NCBI RefSeq assembly: GCF_036884655.1
Contig: NC_088340.1
Coordinates: 33,266,501 to 33,330,500 of the forward strand
Source of the DNA: Musa acuminata AAA Group
Lineage: Eukaryota; Streptophyta; Magnoliopsida; Zingiberales; Musaceae
DNA: 64,000 bases
Direction: 5' to 3'
Below, piece by piece: positions 22,108-36,400 of this stretch (its first letter is position 1; every line of letters begins with the position of its first letter). The notes under the pieces are model-generated. The model was given only the letters and a program-made list of their open reading frames with translations. It was not told where the DNA came from and searched no databases. The translations under genes were made by a program, and so were the position numbers.

Positions 22108-25100
22108 GACCTAGGTTCCGGTGGTTGGGATGCTTAGGTGCTTACGCTTTTTCTTTTCTTGGATTCTTTTTTTTCTCTTTACCTTTCCGTGAAAGCAATT
22201 TTTTTGCATATTAGTCCCCGAAATCTTTTTGGTTTTTTGTTAATTCTCCAAAGCTTTAAATTGCAATAAAGCCCCTAAAATATCGTTTTAAGTACCAAAG
22301 CTAATCAGATTGGAGTTGCTCATGATTTAATTTGACCCTTATGCCCCTAAGTCATTATATTACTTCTGACGATGATGGAAAGTTGGTTTTTTTCTTTTCT
22401 CTATCTTGTAAGAAAGAAATGGGAGATAGTCTGAGGGCATCTTGATTACATTTATGTGATTGTATAATGCATAATAAATGTATGAAAAGTAGCATTGCCC
22501 AAAAGATAAGTTCTATGTTGAGTTTTCAGATTGGTTATTGAGTATGAGTTATCCTGCCTAGGGAATGATCTGCTTCTGTATGTTGGATAACAGTGGACTG
22601 CATGGACCATCCACAACAAGAAGGACAAATAATGTTGAAGACAAGTTAACAGTGTAGGTTGGAACCAGACGGCCCATTGGTTGACCTCCCACCAAGACAC
22701 CTTGAAACATGAGTTTGATAACTGGAAGAGAGGCTCTTATCTGGGTAACGAAGGGGTGGATATCAGAAATAGTTTCAAATAATAATGGAGAGTAAGGGAT
22801 AGGAAAATGGTAGAGGGGCATGATGGGAATGGAACTGAGAAGAAATGTCAGGTCATCACAAAGTTAAATAAAACTTTATCTTCAGGCAATATGCTTCTTG
22901 AAAAGTGAGGGACAATTAATTATGAGGAGGCGGATTCTTGAAGGAGAAGATGATGGCATATTCACTTCAGAAGTTAAGGGTAAAATTGCACAAGTTGTTC
23001 CACTGCTAAATTAATTTAAAGTGAATAATAGATATTTCAGGTATACTCTTTTCAGGAGTGGTTAAACGTACCCCAAGAATGTACATATAAGATGTTATGT
23101 AATTTCAAGGATTAATACATAATATTAAGGATTATGAGGATTAGTAAGAAAATTCAAAAGATTGGAAACAAAGCTGGAATTTCAAGTGTTAAATGGGGCT
23201 GGAGACTGAATCTTTTGCGACGTAGATTTCATTGATTTAGTTGTGATATTTGTACTAGTCTGAATCACATGCTGGCTTTTCACTTAAAAAATATACACCG
23301 AAACATGTTTGGTAACTTTAATTATATTTTTTTACTTTTCTGAAAGCACTTTCCTCATTTATAAATATTTGGAAGGCTCATACTTGATAATCCCATATTT
23401 TTTATCACTTGCTTGTAAGAGTAAGGTTGTGCACATTATTCCTTCTGAGGCCCTGTATTGGCTGCCTTGTGGGCTGCCCATAATTCCATATTCTTAAGCA
23501 ACTTTCAACTCTTTTAGCCTCATGACCATCAAATGATCCTTGTAACATAGGCCATTGTTCAATTTTGCACCCTTCGAATGAGACAAAGCTTTGACCACTG
23601 AATGCATAAAACTATAAATTATTTTTTTGTTATTTATTTGTATGTTTAGATGCATGGAAAACATAATTGGGGCCTACTGGATGTAGTTTTCAGCTGTTGC
23701 ATTATTACTGCAATTTTTCTACATACAATAAAATTCTATTACAATGAGAAATTTGTAAACCTGCGGTCTTCCATGCAGTTTGTTTGGCCAAATATCATAT
23801 GATGATTCTGTAAGTCTCTGATTGTTTTTGCAGAAAAGGAGAACCTATGCCTATATGGATTGCCTAACGAGACTTGGGAAGTGAACTTGCCAGCCGAGGA
23901 AGTTCCTCCTGAGCTTCCAGAACCAGCATTAGGTATAAACTTTGCTCGGGATGGAATGGATGAAAGGGATTGGTTGTCACTAGTTGCAGTTCACAGTGAT
24001 GCATGGTTATTGGCTGTTGCCTTTTACTTTGGTGCACGTTTTGGGTTTGATAAGGAATCAAGGTACTTTAACATCTTTCTTCTGCTTTGCTGATTTATTA
24101 CTTTGAGATCTTACCATCAAGAACATGTATGGAGCGTTTGTCTTGACTAAAACTTCAATTCCTGGATGTTTATTTGGTTTTTGCAAAGATGTGTTTATAA
24201 GTATGCCATACTGGTATTATGCTATTCTCATTTTTTGTTCACATTTATAATAACATATTTGTGCGAAGCATGCATCTTTGAAGTAGCCTTGATTTCTTTC
24301 ATTTGTATACAGTGGTTTTGTTAAGTTCTTTAGTTATTTTGTATATCTAAGCATCATTCATGTTAGGAATTATAAAACTTAGCATTAGTTCTTCAGTGTG
24401 CCTTGTTTTATCTTCTTTATGTACTTATGTTTTGGTATTCTTCATTTTTATCAATAGCTTATATAGTTAAATCAAATGAAAATTTTGAGCTATGAAAAAG
24501 AAAAATATTAATTTTGATTTGGTAACATAATTTCTGAGTTTTAGATTTGGAATGGTATTTAAAGAAAAGGCGAGCATGCTTGCAGCTAAACAATAAATTG
24601 ATAGCTTCCATGTTCTTAATTTTGAGTGTTTCTGTTTATTCAAGTGTATTGAGTCTGCAGCTATACCAGTCACCACGTGGAAGCTGTTTCTCTAGACAAT
24701 CTGGGAAATATGTAACCTTTTATAAATTACTATTGGTGTTGTTTGACATCTGATGTTCTTAAATATTTTCTGTACACATTTAGGTATCTACTTTACCATA
24801 AGAGGATATATTATGGCTCTTGTGCATGTGCAGTGTTATGTACCTTTTATTGTTATAGTGGCATATGTGGAAAAGCTAGGAAAGACTGTTCCAATAACTT
24901 CAATAAGTAACTTGTTTAGTTCTTTGCTAATGTTGTGAGCTTGTAAAGTGATGCTAGGCTGCCTTGTAATATGCATTAGAAAGCAATACATAGTAAATAG
25001 ACTGCTCTAGATTTATGAAAAAAACCTTTTATATTATGTTTATATATTAATTGTTTCATGCTATATGCAAACTTGCTTTAGTAAAATCTGATTAAATTAT

Positions 25101-28004
25101 GAGAACAAATTTCTGAAAATATTGGGCGCCTCAATGCCCATAATTATAACTTGAGATTCCTCCTCTAAAGTTACAAAAGCCATGTTTGATAAGCCACTGG
25201 AAAAAATGATAACCTAACTACGTAAGTCTAACCAACTCAGTTGGACTGGTTCAATCTTTAATCCTGTCAGTTTGATGTGGTTTGACTCACCAATATTCTG
25301 TGCAGATATGCTTAGGGGGAGAGTAAGTATACTGCCAAAAACCAGATGATCTGTGGTTAGAATGTACCATCCGGTATGGATGGTACCCTACAATGTTTCA
25401 TTTATAGTTCAGACTAAGATATTATGCAAGTTTATAATATTTCAGGTTGAAGGTCAGAATTATACCTCTCTTCTCTGTTTCTGCTGCTTTAGTTGTATGG
25501 TGTAAGCCAAAGTGGAATAATTACATTTTATACTTTAGCAACCTTAAAAGCTAGATTTAGGTTTGGTTTGGTAGGGAGTGTCAAACGACTTGCTCTTGCT
25601 TTGCTCGAATTATTCAGGTATCATTTTGATACCTTTTTGTTCTAATGTTCCTTGCCAGTGTCTGAAATTTTGTTTGTACGTATGATTTTTCCAATGCTTA
25701 GATTGATTCTTTTTTATAACTTTCTAGAATATTTCTGGAATTGGTTGATGCTAATTGAGATCCCCAAATTCCCAATTTTTCATGGGATAGTTGGAATTGG
25801 ATACTAGTACTGCTAACCTTTGGGGAACCACACTAATCATGCCTCTTGCGGACATACTAATCATGGCGTTTCTGGACATCTTCTGTCCGACACTGATTCC
25901 AGCCATTTAACATTTGTTAGGCAAAACCGAGCTGGCTTTGACTTGTCGAAGCATTTTTCTGATCATTTTAAAAATAAATGTACTTACAATTAAATTCAGA
26001 TCCTGTTACTAAATTATATGACCAATCCCAAACATGTGCACCTTGCTCTATAGACAAGTTCTGATGTATCTTTTGAATGATGTAAATCTTGTTTGGTGCT
26101 TTAGCTGTGGTTTTGACAAGGCTTTGATGGATGTATTTGGGAAGGCACTTCATGTTTTATTGATACACTAGTTTAATTTGAACGAAAACCAGTTAAACAA
26201 TCAGAAGTTCAAAAGAAGAAAAGTTCGAAGGGTTAAGAAAACTTCGGGCAATCTCTTTCCCATTTATTTTGTGGATGATTAGGAAATTATAGATGAACTC
26301 AATGGTGAGGATTTTTGTATGAACTAGGTATATGTTTTTGACCATCTGAACAATGAAATGCTCCATGGAATCTAGTGTTCTGATTTAAATTTATGTTTCT
26401 TGAGTACATGATTTAACATTAATGAGTGTTGGTAGTTCACTTGCAACAGCTTCTTTGTGAGCATTGAAATTTATTGTGTGTTCACCCTTTCAAGTTTATG
26501 TTGTTTGAATGCATTGTTTAACATTAATGACTCCCAGCAAAGAATTCTGCCTCTTTTTTGGAAGTAAGAGCATCAGTAAACCTCCTCCCTCCTCCCTCTT
26601 CTCCCATGCTCGGGTTACCTTAGAATGAGCTAAAGTAACTACTACCTGGATGAGAAACTCATTTTCCAAATTCTTGATCCTTGGTAGAGGTAGTCTACAT
26701 TTTAAAGATATTTACTTTTAAGGTTTAGGCATATCTACTATCCCAGACGACTGCCAAACTTGGTGTCACTTGATTCTCCATATGTAAATGCCATGTCTAA
26801 TAACATTCTAGTTGTGAAATCATGGATTAGAAATGAAGAGTCAAGTTAGTAAATAGAATAAATTTTAAGCTAATTGAAATAATTTTTATTCTTGTACTTG
26901 TTACATGCATCGACATGGGTTCTCAATTATTTTGGCAAAATAGGCTTGTCAAATCTTGTTCAGTTTTCTTTAATTTTGCATTTAATTACCATATTCTACT
27001 AGCCTTTTGTTTTTCTGCCATACTACTTCTAGTGTTAATGTGCTCCACTAAGAGTTCCTAATCTGGTAATCATACTGACTACTGAGTGTACCCTTCTACA
27101 TGAAAATTCTTTCTTTTTGGAGTGAGTTCTGATGTGTGTGTATCTTGAAGTTAGACTGGTGAACTTGTACCAGTCTTGCATGTTTTTCTGAACTGGTGTG
27201 CTATGCCATACGAGATCATGATTTGCTGAACTGCTAAATTCCAGCTTGTATAGGTTCTAAAATATTACTAATAATAATGATGGTTTTCATCCATGCTTCT
27301 GTGGTGCCATTTCCTTCAACACATGTATCACATCGAACGATTGATATGACAGATTGGACCATATCAAGGTCTAAGTGAGCATCAGTAGATGTCATTTCTT
27401 GCTGAAACATCATGTTAGCCTCTAATTACATAATTACACTTCTTTTTGGCATTTGATATTGGAAACCACAGGACATGCTGCTTGATATCGGGTACCATTA
27501 TAATTGCAGGAAGCGGCTGTTCAACATGATTAATGGTCTTCCAACTATATATGAAGTTGTGACAGGAGCTGCCAGGAAACAACCGAAAGAGAAAGCTCAT
27601 AGTAGCAATGGCAAGAGCAACAAGTCTGGTTCAAAGGTCGTTTGGATAGACTGCTTGGTATAAATTGCTCCTTTGCCATTGATATGTGGCTCACTTTTCC
27701 TTTTCCCATGCCGCCTCCATTTTGTTTTCAGCCTTCAAGATCCTCCGAGTCCCATGCAAAGACGTCAAAGATGCCTCCACCGAAAGAGGAAGAGAGCGAA
27801 GGAGAGGACGAGGACGAGGAAGAGAACGGAAACACTCTATGCGGTGCATGCGGGGACAACTATGGCAATGATGAGTTCTGGATATGCTGCGATATTTGCG
27901 AAAAATGGTTCCATGGGAAATGTGTTAAAATTACTCCTGCACGTGCCGAGCACATAAAGCAGTACAAGTGCCCCGCTTGCAGTACCAAGAGATCCCGAGT
28001 ATGA
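21719..28004 (+). CDS. Alfin-like PHD-finger protein, five exons
   Basis: Exons: 21719-21818, 21915-21947, 23834-24062, 27510-27636, 27732-28004. All introns are GT-AG and phases agree, giving 253 aa, the usual Alfin-like length. The N-terminal Alfin domain (about residues 1-140) starts [17 protein letters not shown] and contains [51 protein letters not shown] and [19 protein letters not shown] Ser/Lys linker and an acidic run ([13 protein letters not shown]) follow. The C-terminal C4HC3 PHD finger (about 199-248) shows [21 protein letters not shown] and KCPAC. Family proteins are nuclear and bind H3K4me3 through this finger in plant stress and germination control. Introns 2 (1.9 kb) and 3 (3.4 kb) are long. 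Confidence 0.95.
22067..22103 (+). repeat. (TC)n microsatellite in intron 2 of the Alfin-like gene
   Basis: An uninterrupted TC dinucleotide run of about 18 units near the 5' end of intron 2. It is a possible length-polymorphic marker. Confidence 0.9.
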
Positions 28005-28560
28005 AGACAGACGATGAACAGGCATGTGGTTTCCGGCTTAAGAGATTAGGGCTTCAGAAGGGACAACCATTTTGAGTGCAGCAGACCGTGGGACCGCAAA
28101 TTGGAGTCTCCTTGACCCTACTTAAAGACTAATTCATTGCTGTTGATTATTCATAGATATCTAGAACTAGCAAACTAGATCTGCTGCAATTTCCTTGCGT
28201 CTGAACATATCTTTAGCTTTTCCTATGAACACATCTGCGGTTGTTTCCGTGTCTGTTTGTGTTTAAGATTTGTGATAAACCTGTTTTGTTTCTTTGTAAA
28301 CAAAGTCTCCTTATGGTGGAACTTTCATGTTGTTTTGCCAATCTCTAATGCATTTAGCTCATGTCTTGAATCGTAGGCTTCTTTTAGAGATGTGAGTTAT
28401 GGGTTTCTTAATGTTCAACATGTCTTGTCTGCCTATAAAACCATTTCTGTGAAGAAACCCTACCTATTTTCATCGAGTTGATGCCATTTAACAGGATTTT
28501 ACTGAAGAACAGCTCCTAAATATAAACGTATATATATAGAGGTAATCTCATATTGATTGG
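28005..28560. other. 3'UTR and downstream of the Alfin-like gene
   Basis: Non-coding sequence after the stop codon at 28002-28004. It is T-rich with several weak polyadenylation-like signals and no frame with recognisable domains. Confidence 0.5.
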
Positions 28561-28779
28561 TGGATTGGATAGACTTAATTCTCCCGAACTTAATCCTTCC
28601 AAAATGGATCGGATCTAACTATGATAATTAGATTCTAATTCATATCTAAAGCCAAACCCAAATGAATCGAAGTTAAGATGGAGGCGGAATTGGCTTCCGT
28701 GTCTAAGCTAAGCGACCAACCACATGAGTAAGGCCTCCCATTGGTCGGTATCCGTGGTTCCCACAGTCTTGCCATCCTT

Positions 28780-29052
28780 CCCACGGTGCGAGGGCTCGGG
28801 ATAACCCCTTCGATTTGGAACCCTAAAAAGATCATTTTTGTTCTTCTTCTTGTTCCTCGGAAGGCTCGAGATTCCCGCGGTAGAGCGTATATTTCTGTGG
28901 GATCACGGCGTTTCCACTTCTCCCAGGATCATTAACTGCTCTGCCTCCGGGAGTCCGGCGCATTGCGGAACTCTCCAGCGTGCTTTGCCTTCTGCTCTCG
29001 TCCGTTGCCATCGTTATACTGGATGCATTCCGTTCTTCGACTAGGGGATTCC
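28780..29052 (+). other. Orphan 5'-exon-like segment
   Basis: A local GC-rich island stands out in AT-rich surroundings. It contains a telobox-like ACCCTAAA and pyrimidine-rich sequence, and ends with GGGATTCCAG before GTGATTCTC, which resembles a donor site. It could be the first, non-coding exon of a + strand transcript running towards the K+ channel gene (tail to tail), or the relic of a gene. No downstream exon was recognised. Short frames on both strands show no known domain. Confidence 0.25.
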
Positions 29053-30435
29053 AGGTGATTCTCATCCTTATCCTTCCTTGATCATTTTATCGGTCGTCGA
29101 TGGGTCTTTCTTTCGTTCTTTGATCGCAAGTAGTGTCGCTTCAACGCGCCATTTTGAGCGGATTGCCACGCTTATTCGCATAACGGAAAGACAAGCTTTT
29201 CTTGGTACGTGACGAGGGTGCCAAAGATCAACTCTCTATGGATGTTTTCATGTACCAACAAGAATTTGCGTGTATTATTCCGTAAACTATTCTCGAATGA
29301 CCAATATATTGCTTCAAGGCTAGCGAGGGTAATCGTTCGTCACTTCTATGGTAAGCTGTTCTTTACGGAGATCAGTACATTTCTTCTCAAATTTTAAATG
29401 ATTTATAAAGTCTTATCATAGAACTCTATCTAACTTGTATCTATGTTGGTTGTTTTAACAAGAAATTGAGAATTTTATGCTCTAGATTGCAAGATCAGGG
29501 AGTGTTAAATGTACATTCTCATCGTACCGCTCGTTCACCTAAGCTTGGCTTATACCACATGACCATTGTCATAATTGTAAGACCCACCTGTTAGTTTAGC
29601 CTTGACCATAACACATAGTTCTTCCATCTACAATTTTTGGCTCTGTGAAAGTCTTCTAGAAATTTAATTGTCTTTTATAAGTTTTCAGTATGCTTATAGA
29701 TTAGTCCATTTTCCAATTCTCTACTAGTATGCTTTGCAAAGATTTCTGAATGTCAAAACTCTTAACATCCCAATTTACCATAGAAAGATTAGTTAATTCA
29801 CATCGAGTTAGATATATTGCTTTAAAAATTTATAGACATGACCCAACTTAAAATTTATCATCATGATAATAATATTGGATGATTACATGTGAAAATAATG
29901 TGAAAAGCCTACATGCAACATGACAAAGAAAAGAGCTCGACTAATGCTTTGGTTGAAAATCATGTTTTTTAGCTTTACCATTAGCTATAGTTGTTAGTTA
30001 GAAACAGTAGCTGGAAAGTCGATAAAATGACCTTTCTGTAATGGTAAAGCATGAGAAAAAAATTTATTGGCCAACTAGTCAACTACTATAAGTTTACATA
30101 TATTCTAATTAGTAGAAATTGTGCATTTGTGGAACACTATTTGAGATGCCTGTACAATAGCCATGCACCAATCTGACATATAGAATGATTAAGTGTTTGA
30201 GTTTGCTGCTAATATCCCAAAATCTCTGTTCCTATCTGAGCATTAGAAAATAGGTTTCAATTAAAGTTAGATTATACTTGTGGCCGAACACATAAATATG
30301 TATTTGGACCAGTAAGAATCGATCATGTGACATCACCAATAGGATCAATCTGGTAGTACTCATCATGGAATAAATGTTGAATGATACATGTCGGCATTTG
30401 ATGATTACTAATGAGGAAGGTGGTGAACCATTATT
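29053..30435. other. AT-rich spacer downstream of K+ channel gene
   Basis: I looked here on the - strand for a KHA-domain exon of the K+ channel gene and did not recognise one. No other coding signal was seen. Confidence 0.45.
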
Positions 30436-33400
30436 TTACTTCCCTGCATGATTTACTACAACATCCTCCAAAATTTTAATTAGTGGTTTGCTCCCACATC
30501 TACGTCCTTCATCGACAGGCGTGTTGCCCCACCTACATTTACAAGTACAAACTTATAACATGACTTTTATTGCTACTAATGAACTTTGATAGGAAAAAAA
30601 TTCAACTCAAAATCTGTCTGCACTACTGATAAATCATTAAAGTAGACAGCAGAAAAATGAATTTTAGAAGGACAGACACATTCTTATAAAGATAACTATT
30701 CATATTAGTCTATCACGATGGACAGCGATGGCTTGGGTTTTAGTCATTTGGTCGAATTGGTGATTTTATTAGTATTTCAATATTTTCTTCCTTCTTTTCA
30801 TATTATTTAAAATGGTGAATGATTGTTATACATATTTCCTTTCAAACCATTCAAACCCTTTGTTTTCTCTCTAAACCTACTGCATGATTTGTATGATTTT
30901 TATGTTTCTGCACCATATGCTTTAAATTTGAAGGATCATTTAATTTCTTTTATCCTGCTATTCTACCCTGAGTTGCATCTGATTTATACGTGATTATATA
31001 TGCTTAAAACAACCATCGGCATGAAATAAATGAGTAGAATTTCCAGTCCTTTCACCTTAATTCAGTGTGTTAAAATCAATGATATCACTAGTCACCAAAA
31101 CTAATGGATAAACATGTGCTATTGGAAGCACATTAAATTTGCATTTGGAAGTAAGAAACAGATATCAAATTGCATTATAATAATAGCCAATAAAGCAGTT
31201 ATTACCTATCTTTAGAAAGAACATTTGCTCCAAACTCGATTAGGATATTGGCCATCAGATGCAAACCTTCTGAAGCTGCAACATGTAGTGGTGTTCTCCG
31301 GTCATAGTTTTTGGAATTTGGGTTGGCCCCATATTCCAGCAAACATCGCAATAAATCTATATTGCCATTCGTCACAACTTCGCATAGATAATTCCCAGCA
31401 TCATCCAGATTCAAGATTGCACCATTTTCCACAAGAATGGCAGCAATCCTGTCATTTCCTGTCTTCAGGGCTTCAAATAGTGGAGAAGTCCCAAACTTGT
31501 CTGCATTGACGAAAAAGCACTCTATATCTGATCCTTCCTTATAAAATTAATAGGAGACTACTTTTAAATTTGGTAGCTTCACCTACCAATGCAATTGACA
31601 TTGCTTCCTCGTTGTATAAGAAACTTCACAACTTGTTCATGTCCTTTGCATGCAGCCATATGCTACAGAAAAAAAGATGTTATTATCAGTAAAATTCCCT
31701 CATATCATAAATCTATATATCTTGTTATACAACATATAACTGGAGTTTCTATATGCACTATCTTGTAAAACAAATTAATTTGCAAGTTATATGCTTGTTT
31801 GTTCTCCTGCAACATGTAATATCTTACAAGACATGCAAACAGACATGTGAGCAGATGTGTCATATTTTAGCTGATTGTTCTATGGCAATGATTGTTTTTA
31901 GAAGATAAGCCTGTTGTACCATGCTCAATCAGTACAATTGTTGAGGGAATGATTAGAAATAATGGGCTAAAAGTATTTTTTTTCTTCTCTAGTTATGATG
32001 CATAAATTTTGAAGGATGAAATTTTGATGAAATGAAAATGAGCAAAAAGAAGCTTGGTGATAGTGCTTGAAAAAGTAAAATCAAATACAAGTGCAGTTCT
32101 CCCATCATAGTCAGTTTTGTTTGGATCTGCTCCAGCATCGATTAAGACTTTTAGACGGTTAATGTCTCCATGGTAAGCTGCACTGTTGACCCCCAATGCT
32201 AGCTCAGCCTCTTGCTTTGAGATGAGATATTTGATATCTTGCTCCAACTGCTTGATACTCGGTTCGCTTCCTTTCCCCTAGGTGTTGCAAATAATTAAAC
32301 CTCGTAGAAAGAAGATACCTGCTTGCTGCTTATTTCAACTTTGTAAAAATAGCTGGTTTCTTCTAGTCTTTTACCTTCAGTAAATTGACGAGCATCTGAT
32401 TTCCATCCTTGAAGTATAGCTGTGATATGTTTGCTAAGGATTGCTTTTCTATTCGCAGGAGTCTACACAGCTCACAAACGCGCACTGTATATCGTTGTGG
32501 GATATTGCACAGTGCAGCAGCATCACCCAGTGCATCATAGGTTGTAAGTTTGGCAATTGATTCTTCTGAGCCATCTTCTCGAACAGCAACTGCCTCCTAT
32601 GTGGAAAAAGAAATTTCCTATTTATTCAACTGCTGCTTTGTTATTTCTTATTTGCTCCTATAATACCTATGTTGCCTTTTTAGACAATATAATTAATGTA
32701 CATTGGTCAAGTTTACATTTCCTCCTTGAAATGAATGGAACCTAAGGCTACAACAGTCTATTCTGACTCTATTGTTTTAGGAAACATAGCTCCGGATTGA
32801 ACCAGCATGCCATTGACATTAAGGTAGTTGTAGTGATAAAGCCTTTTTATGCCTTATGAGAAATCTTGGTTGAAGTTCATTGGGGATTATTTGGTGCTGG
32901 TGATTTTAATAAACCAATACAGGTGAAGATTGATACTTTCAGATTTGGTTCCGAGATTTTATAATAAAAGAGGTTCAGACTTCAGAGCATAAGATAAACT
33001 TCTATTTGATGACATTATTGGTCTCAAGAGGCATCATAGGACGAGCTAGGATAGTTTTTCATCCTGAGAGGTTTGGTAATATTATTTTATAGCATGTGCC
33101 ATGACAGTTTTTCATGTGGATTACTGCAGAAACTTAACAACTTGGATTGCAGTTCTAAATTTCTAATAACTTTTCTTCAACCAGAGTTGTCTGTATGCCT
33201 TTTTTCCATAGTTAATTGTTATAACGTCCAGAAGTCTTTTCTCCTGAAATAGGAAACTGGTTTACATCATTATATTTGTTTAATTTCTCTTTCTCGTTTC
33301 CTACCAATTCTAAGTAATTCACTGTACTGATAGAGAACTAACTTTATGCCACTGATCTTATTTGAATGATACTGTCTCTTCATTTTAATTCTAGCTTTCT

Positions 33401-36400
33401 TACATTGTGAGAAGCTCGGCACTTACCAGATATCCTAATAATATAATATAGACTTGATCCGCAGGACTTCCTTGTTCTATGACCACTTCTCCTGGGAGGA
33501 AGAATTCTTCATTCAGCATCATTACCTGCATTCAGTGTAAAAAATTTCCGTAACACTAGATTTGTGTTATAAGTTCTTGTTAAATGCGTAATGGCAAATA
33601 AATAATCTCTAAAGTGGTATATTGCAAAACATACAATCTGATTAAGGAATTCATCTGAACATCCTTGGAAAAGTGGAACTTTCTGGATCACATCAAGGTA
33701 TAGAATTTGAGATATCTGCAAAAGTATTTTGTAGAATAAGTTTAATTACTATAACAAAAGAATGATTATATTCTGTAATTAAAAGTAACTTTCACGAAAA
33801 CTGATATGTTTTGTGATGCTAATCATGACCAAGTTCTTATGATTGTGCAAAAGAATAATTGTACTTTACTGACAGTAAACAGGAAACCGATATTAGGAGC
33901 AATAAACATTAAATATCCATGATAAATTTAATCAAGGAATTATTGCTTTTCACTTAAAAAAAAAAATTCGTGAACCCAAATATTTGATCAAAAATCCTTA
34001 ATGTTGTTTATTTTGACAATTGTTACAAGGCAGAAAATGAGCCAGAGATGAACTGTATTTCCTCTGCCGTATATGAATATGATCATAGTTAGCTTGCTTC
34101 TTTTTCTTCTTAGAATTTCTGATGTTATGAAATGTCTGGCAAACTTTCATTTTGTTTCTCTTTATTTCATTACTTAAGGATGCACAATTACCTTTGATCG
34201 CAAGGCCATTGGGACGTCTTCGAGAACACTTTCTTTGTTGTAGCTACTTTCATACTGTAGTCTTAAATGGTTTTTGATCTGAGATCTGATGTCTTTCCCA
34301 AGTTTGTTTCTGTTCATGTACTTGATGAGGTCTGTCATTTTGTCTCGAAATTGCTCAGTCTTGGACCCCTTGACAATCAATGCAGTCATATTACCAATCA
34401 GATAGGCGCCAAGTATCATTGTCAGAGAAATATATATCATGCTGAAAACCATCTCTCTAGTATTCACAGCATGTACATCACCATACCCTGCAATAGTATT
34501 GGCATGATGTGACAAAAAATGTCAAAATTCAATGGATGAAATGGTAAATCTCAAATCTCATTGAACATTTGAATTGGGATTCTCAGAATAGGGCAATTCC
34601 TTTTTCTGTCAGAACATAGCTTGAGGGCCTCCTTCTACCAAAACCCAAAGTAGTTTAGCTGCACCCTGAAGAGTATGAAAGTCAAAAAAAGAACCTTTCA
34701 GGACTCACCAACTGTTGCCAAGGTAACGATTGAGAAGTATAACGAAGTAATGTATCGTCTCCAGAAGTCAATCTCTCTGAAGTTTGTGTATTGATAGTCC
34801 CCCATCGACAGGCTTCCAATCCATGTATATCCTTCTTGTGCCGGTGGCACTGTTGTTGCTAGGTAATAGAAAACACATGCGGCCGTGTGCGTGCAGTATA
34901 GCTCGACCATTATAAGCTTCACGATCCTTGTGAAGAGGTAGTTGATTCTGATGTCCTTCTCCATCGTTTTAAAGAATTGATTGATCTTCCTTGCCCGAAA
35001 TATGCGAACCCATATGAGAAACCGAATTGCTTCTACTCCCATCATCTGTGTTAAGCGAACATATGAATTATGTGTTTATAATATTCAAGCTAAACTCGCT
35101 TTATACTTTACCTTGTAGATGGAGTCCCAAGGAACACATCCAAGAAGATCAACAGCGAAGCTACCCTTCAGATAGCTGCATCACAGGAATCAATTTCCAG
35201 TCTTAAGTCCCAGACAAAGTGTTCATTTTCGTGGGATTATATTAAAGTATGCACTGGTAATCGATCAAAGGTGTTATGAACTAGTGGTTTCCTGCTTTTG
35301 TCCATTTATATGCAGTGATTGAGCTTCTCCCATCTCAGGGGTAAACAGTGTTGGAAGTGTCTCCACTTCTACATGGATGAACTGTCCTATAACTGGAATG
35401 AAAGGTGTTCCTCTTAAAGGATACTCGTAAATGAGAAGTGGCATTGAAATGGCTCTTATCTTTTGTGTCATGGTGCCAACCTTGTTGTCATTCAAGCTGG
35501 TGGATAAGTTGTATCAATACTTGGTTTCATGAGGTGGTGGGTGGGTTTCATACCCTAACGTAATCTAGCAATATGCTCTTAGTGCAAGCAGGTCACCTTC
35601 CTCGAGTCTTAACAGCATGTTTCAGCTTTCATGTCTATCTAATTTGTCCAAACCTTCATAAACTCTATCAAATAGACATGTTCTAACTTGCGACTGTATG
35701 ATGCTTTGTGCATAGTATTTTTGTTGGTGTCGTCGAGACATCAAACATGATGATATGGGATGACCATCGACTGTGCTGGTGTTAATCAGCTGTACAAAAC
35801 GAGTGCACCTACCAAAGCATAAACATTGCCAAATAAGCTCAATTTACCAAACAAATATTAATGATATAGCTCACGAATCCAGCATGATCACCGGAAACCA
35901 TTGTTCATGTTGGACTTTGCAGTGCGAGTGGCATGGGTGAGTCAGTGCTGAGCTCATGCAAACTGCGAGGAGCAAGCTTGCATGCAGAACTCAATACAGG
36001 ACGTAATCATGCGTGCAGGAGTCATTCAATGCATGCGGAACCTCACGTAGCATCTGCTCTCACCGCAAGGCGATGCGTCTCCTATCGCAGACCATCTTGT
36101 ACGTGTGCGCGTCCCTGTACGCCACAAAGAACTGAAACACTACATCAGCAAGGAAGATGACCTGCACGCAGTCGAGGTCTTTTAACGGCTCCGGCAAGCC
36201 TCGGAAGAAGCCGAACTCCAGTGGCGTGAAGAAAGCGGAGTAGATGGACCAGACGAAGACGACATCCACCCATATCCTGTACGACCTGCTGAAGCATGAT
36301 GGCTTCCTACCTGTTCAGTATCATTCCTATCCAAACCTTGTGGAAGGACATGCATGAAGTAGCTGAGAAGACAAGGATACAGTCTGATATGTACGTGTAT

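Noticed and set aside
22558..22821. 87-codon - strand frame in Alfin-like intron 2
   Set aside because: Lies in an intron, has no domain and no start or splice support. It may be an old transposon scrap.
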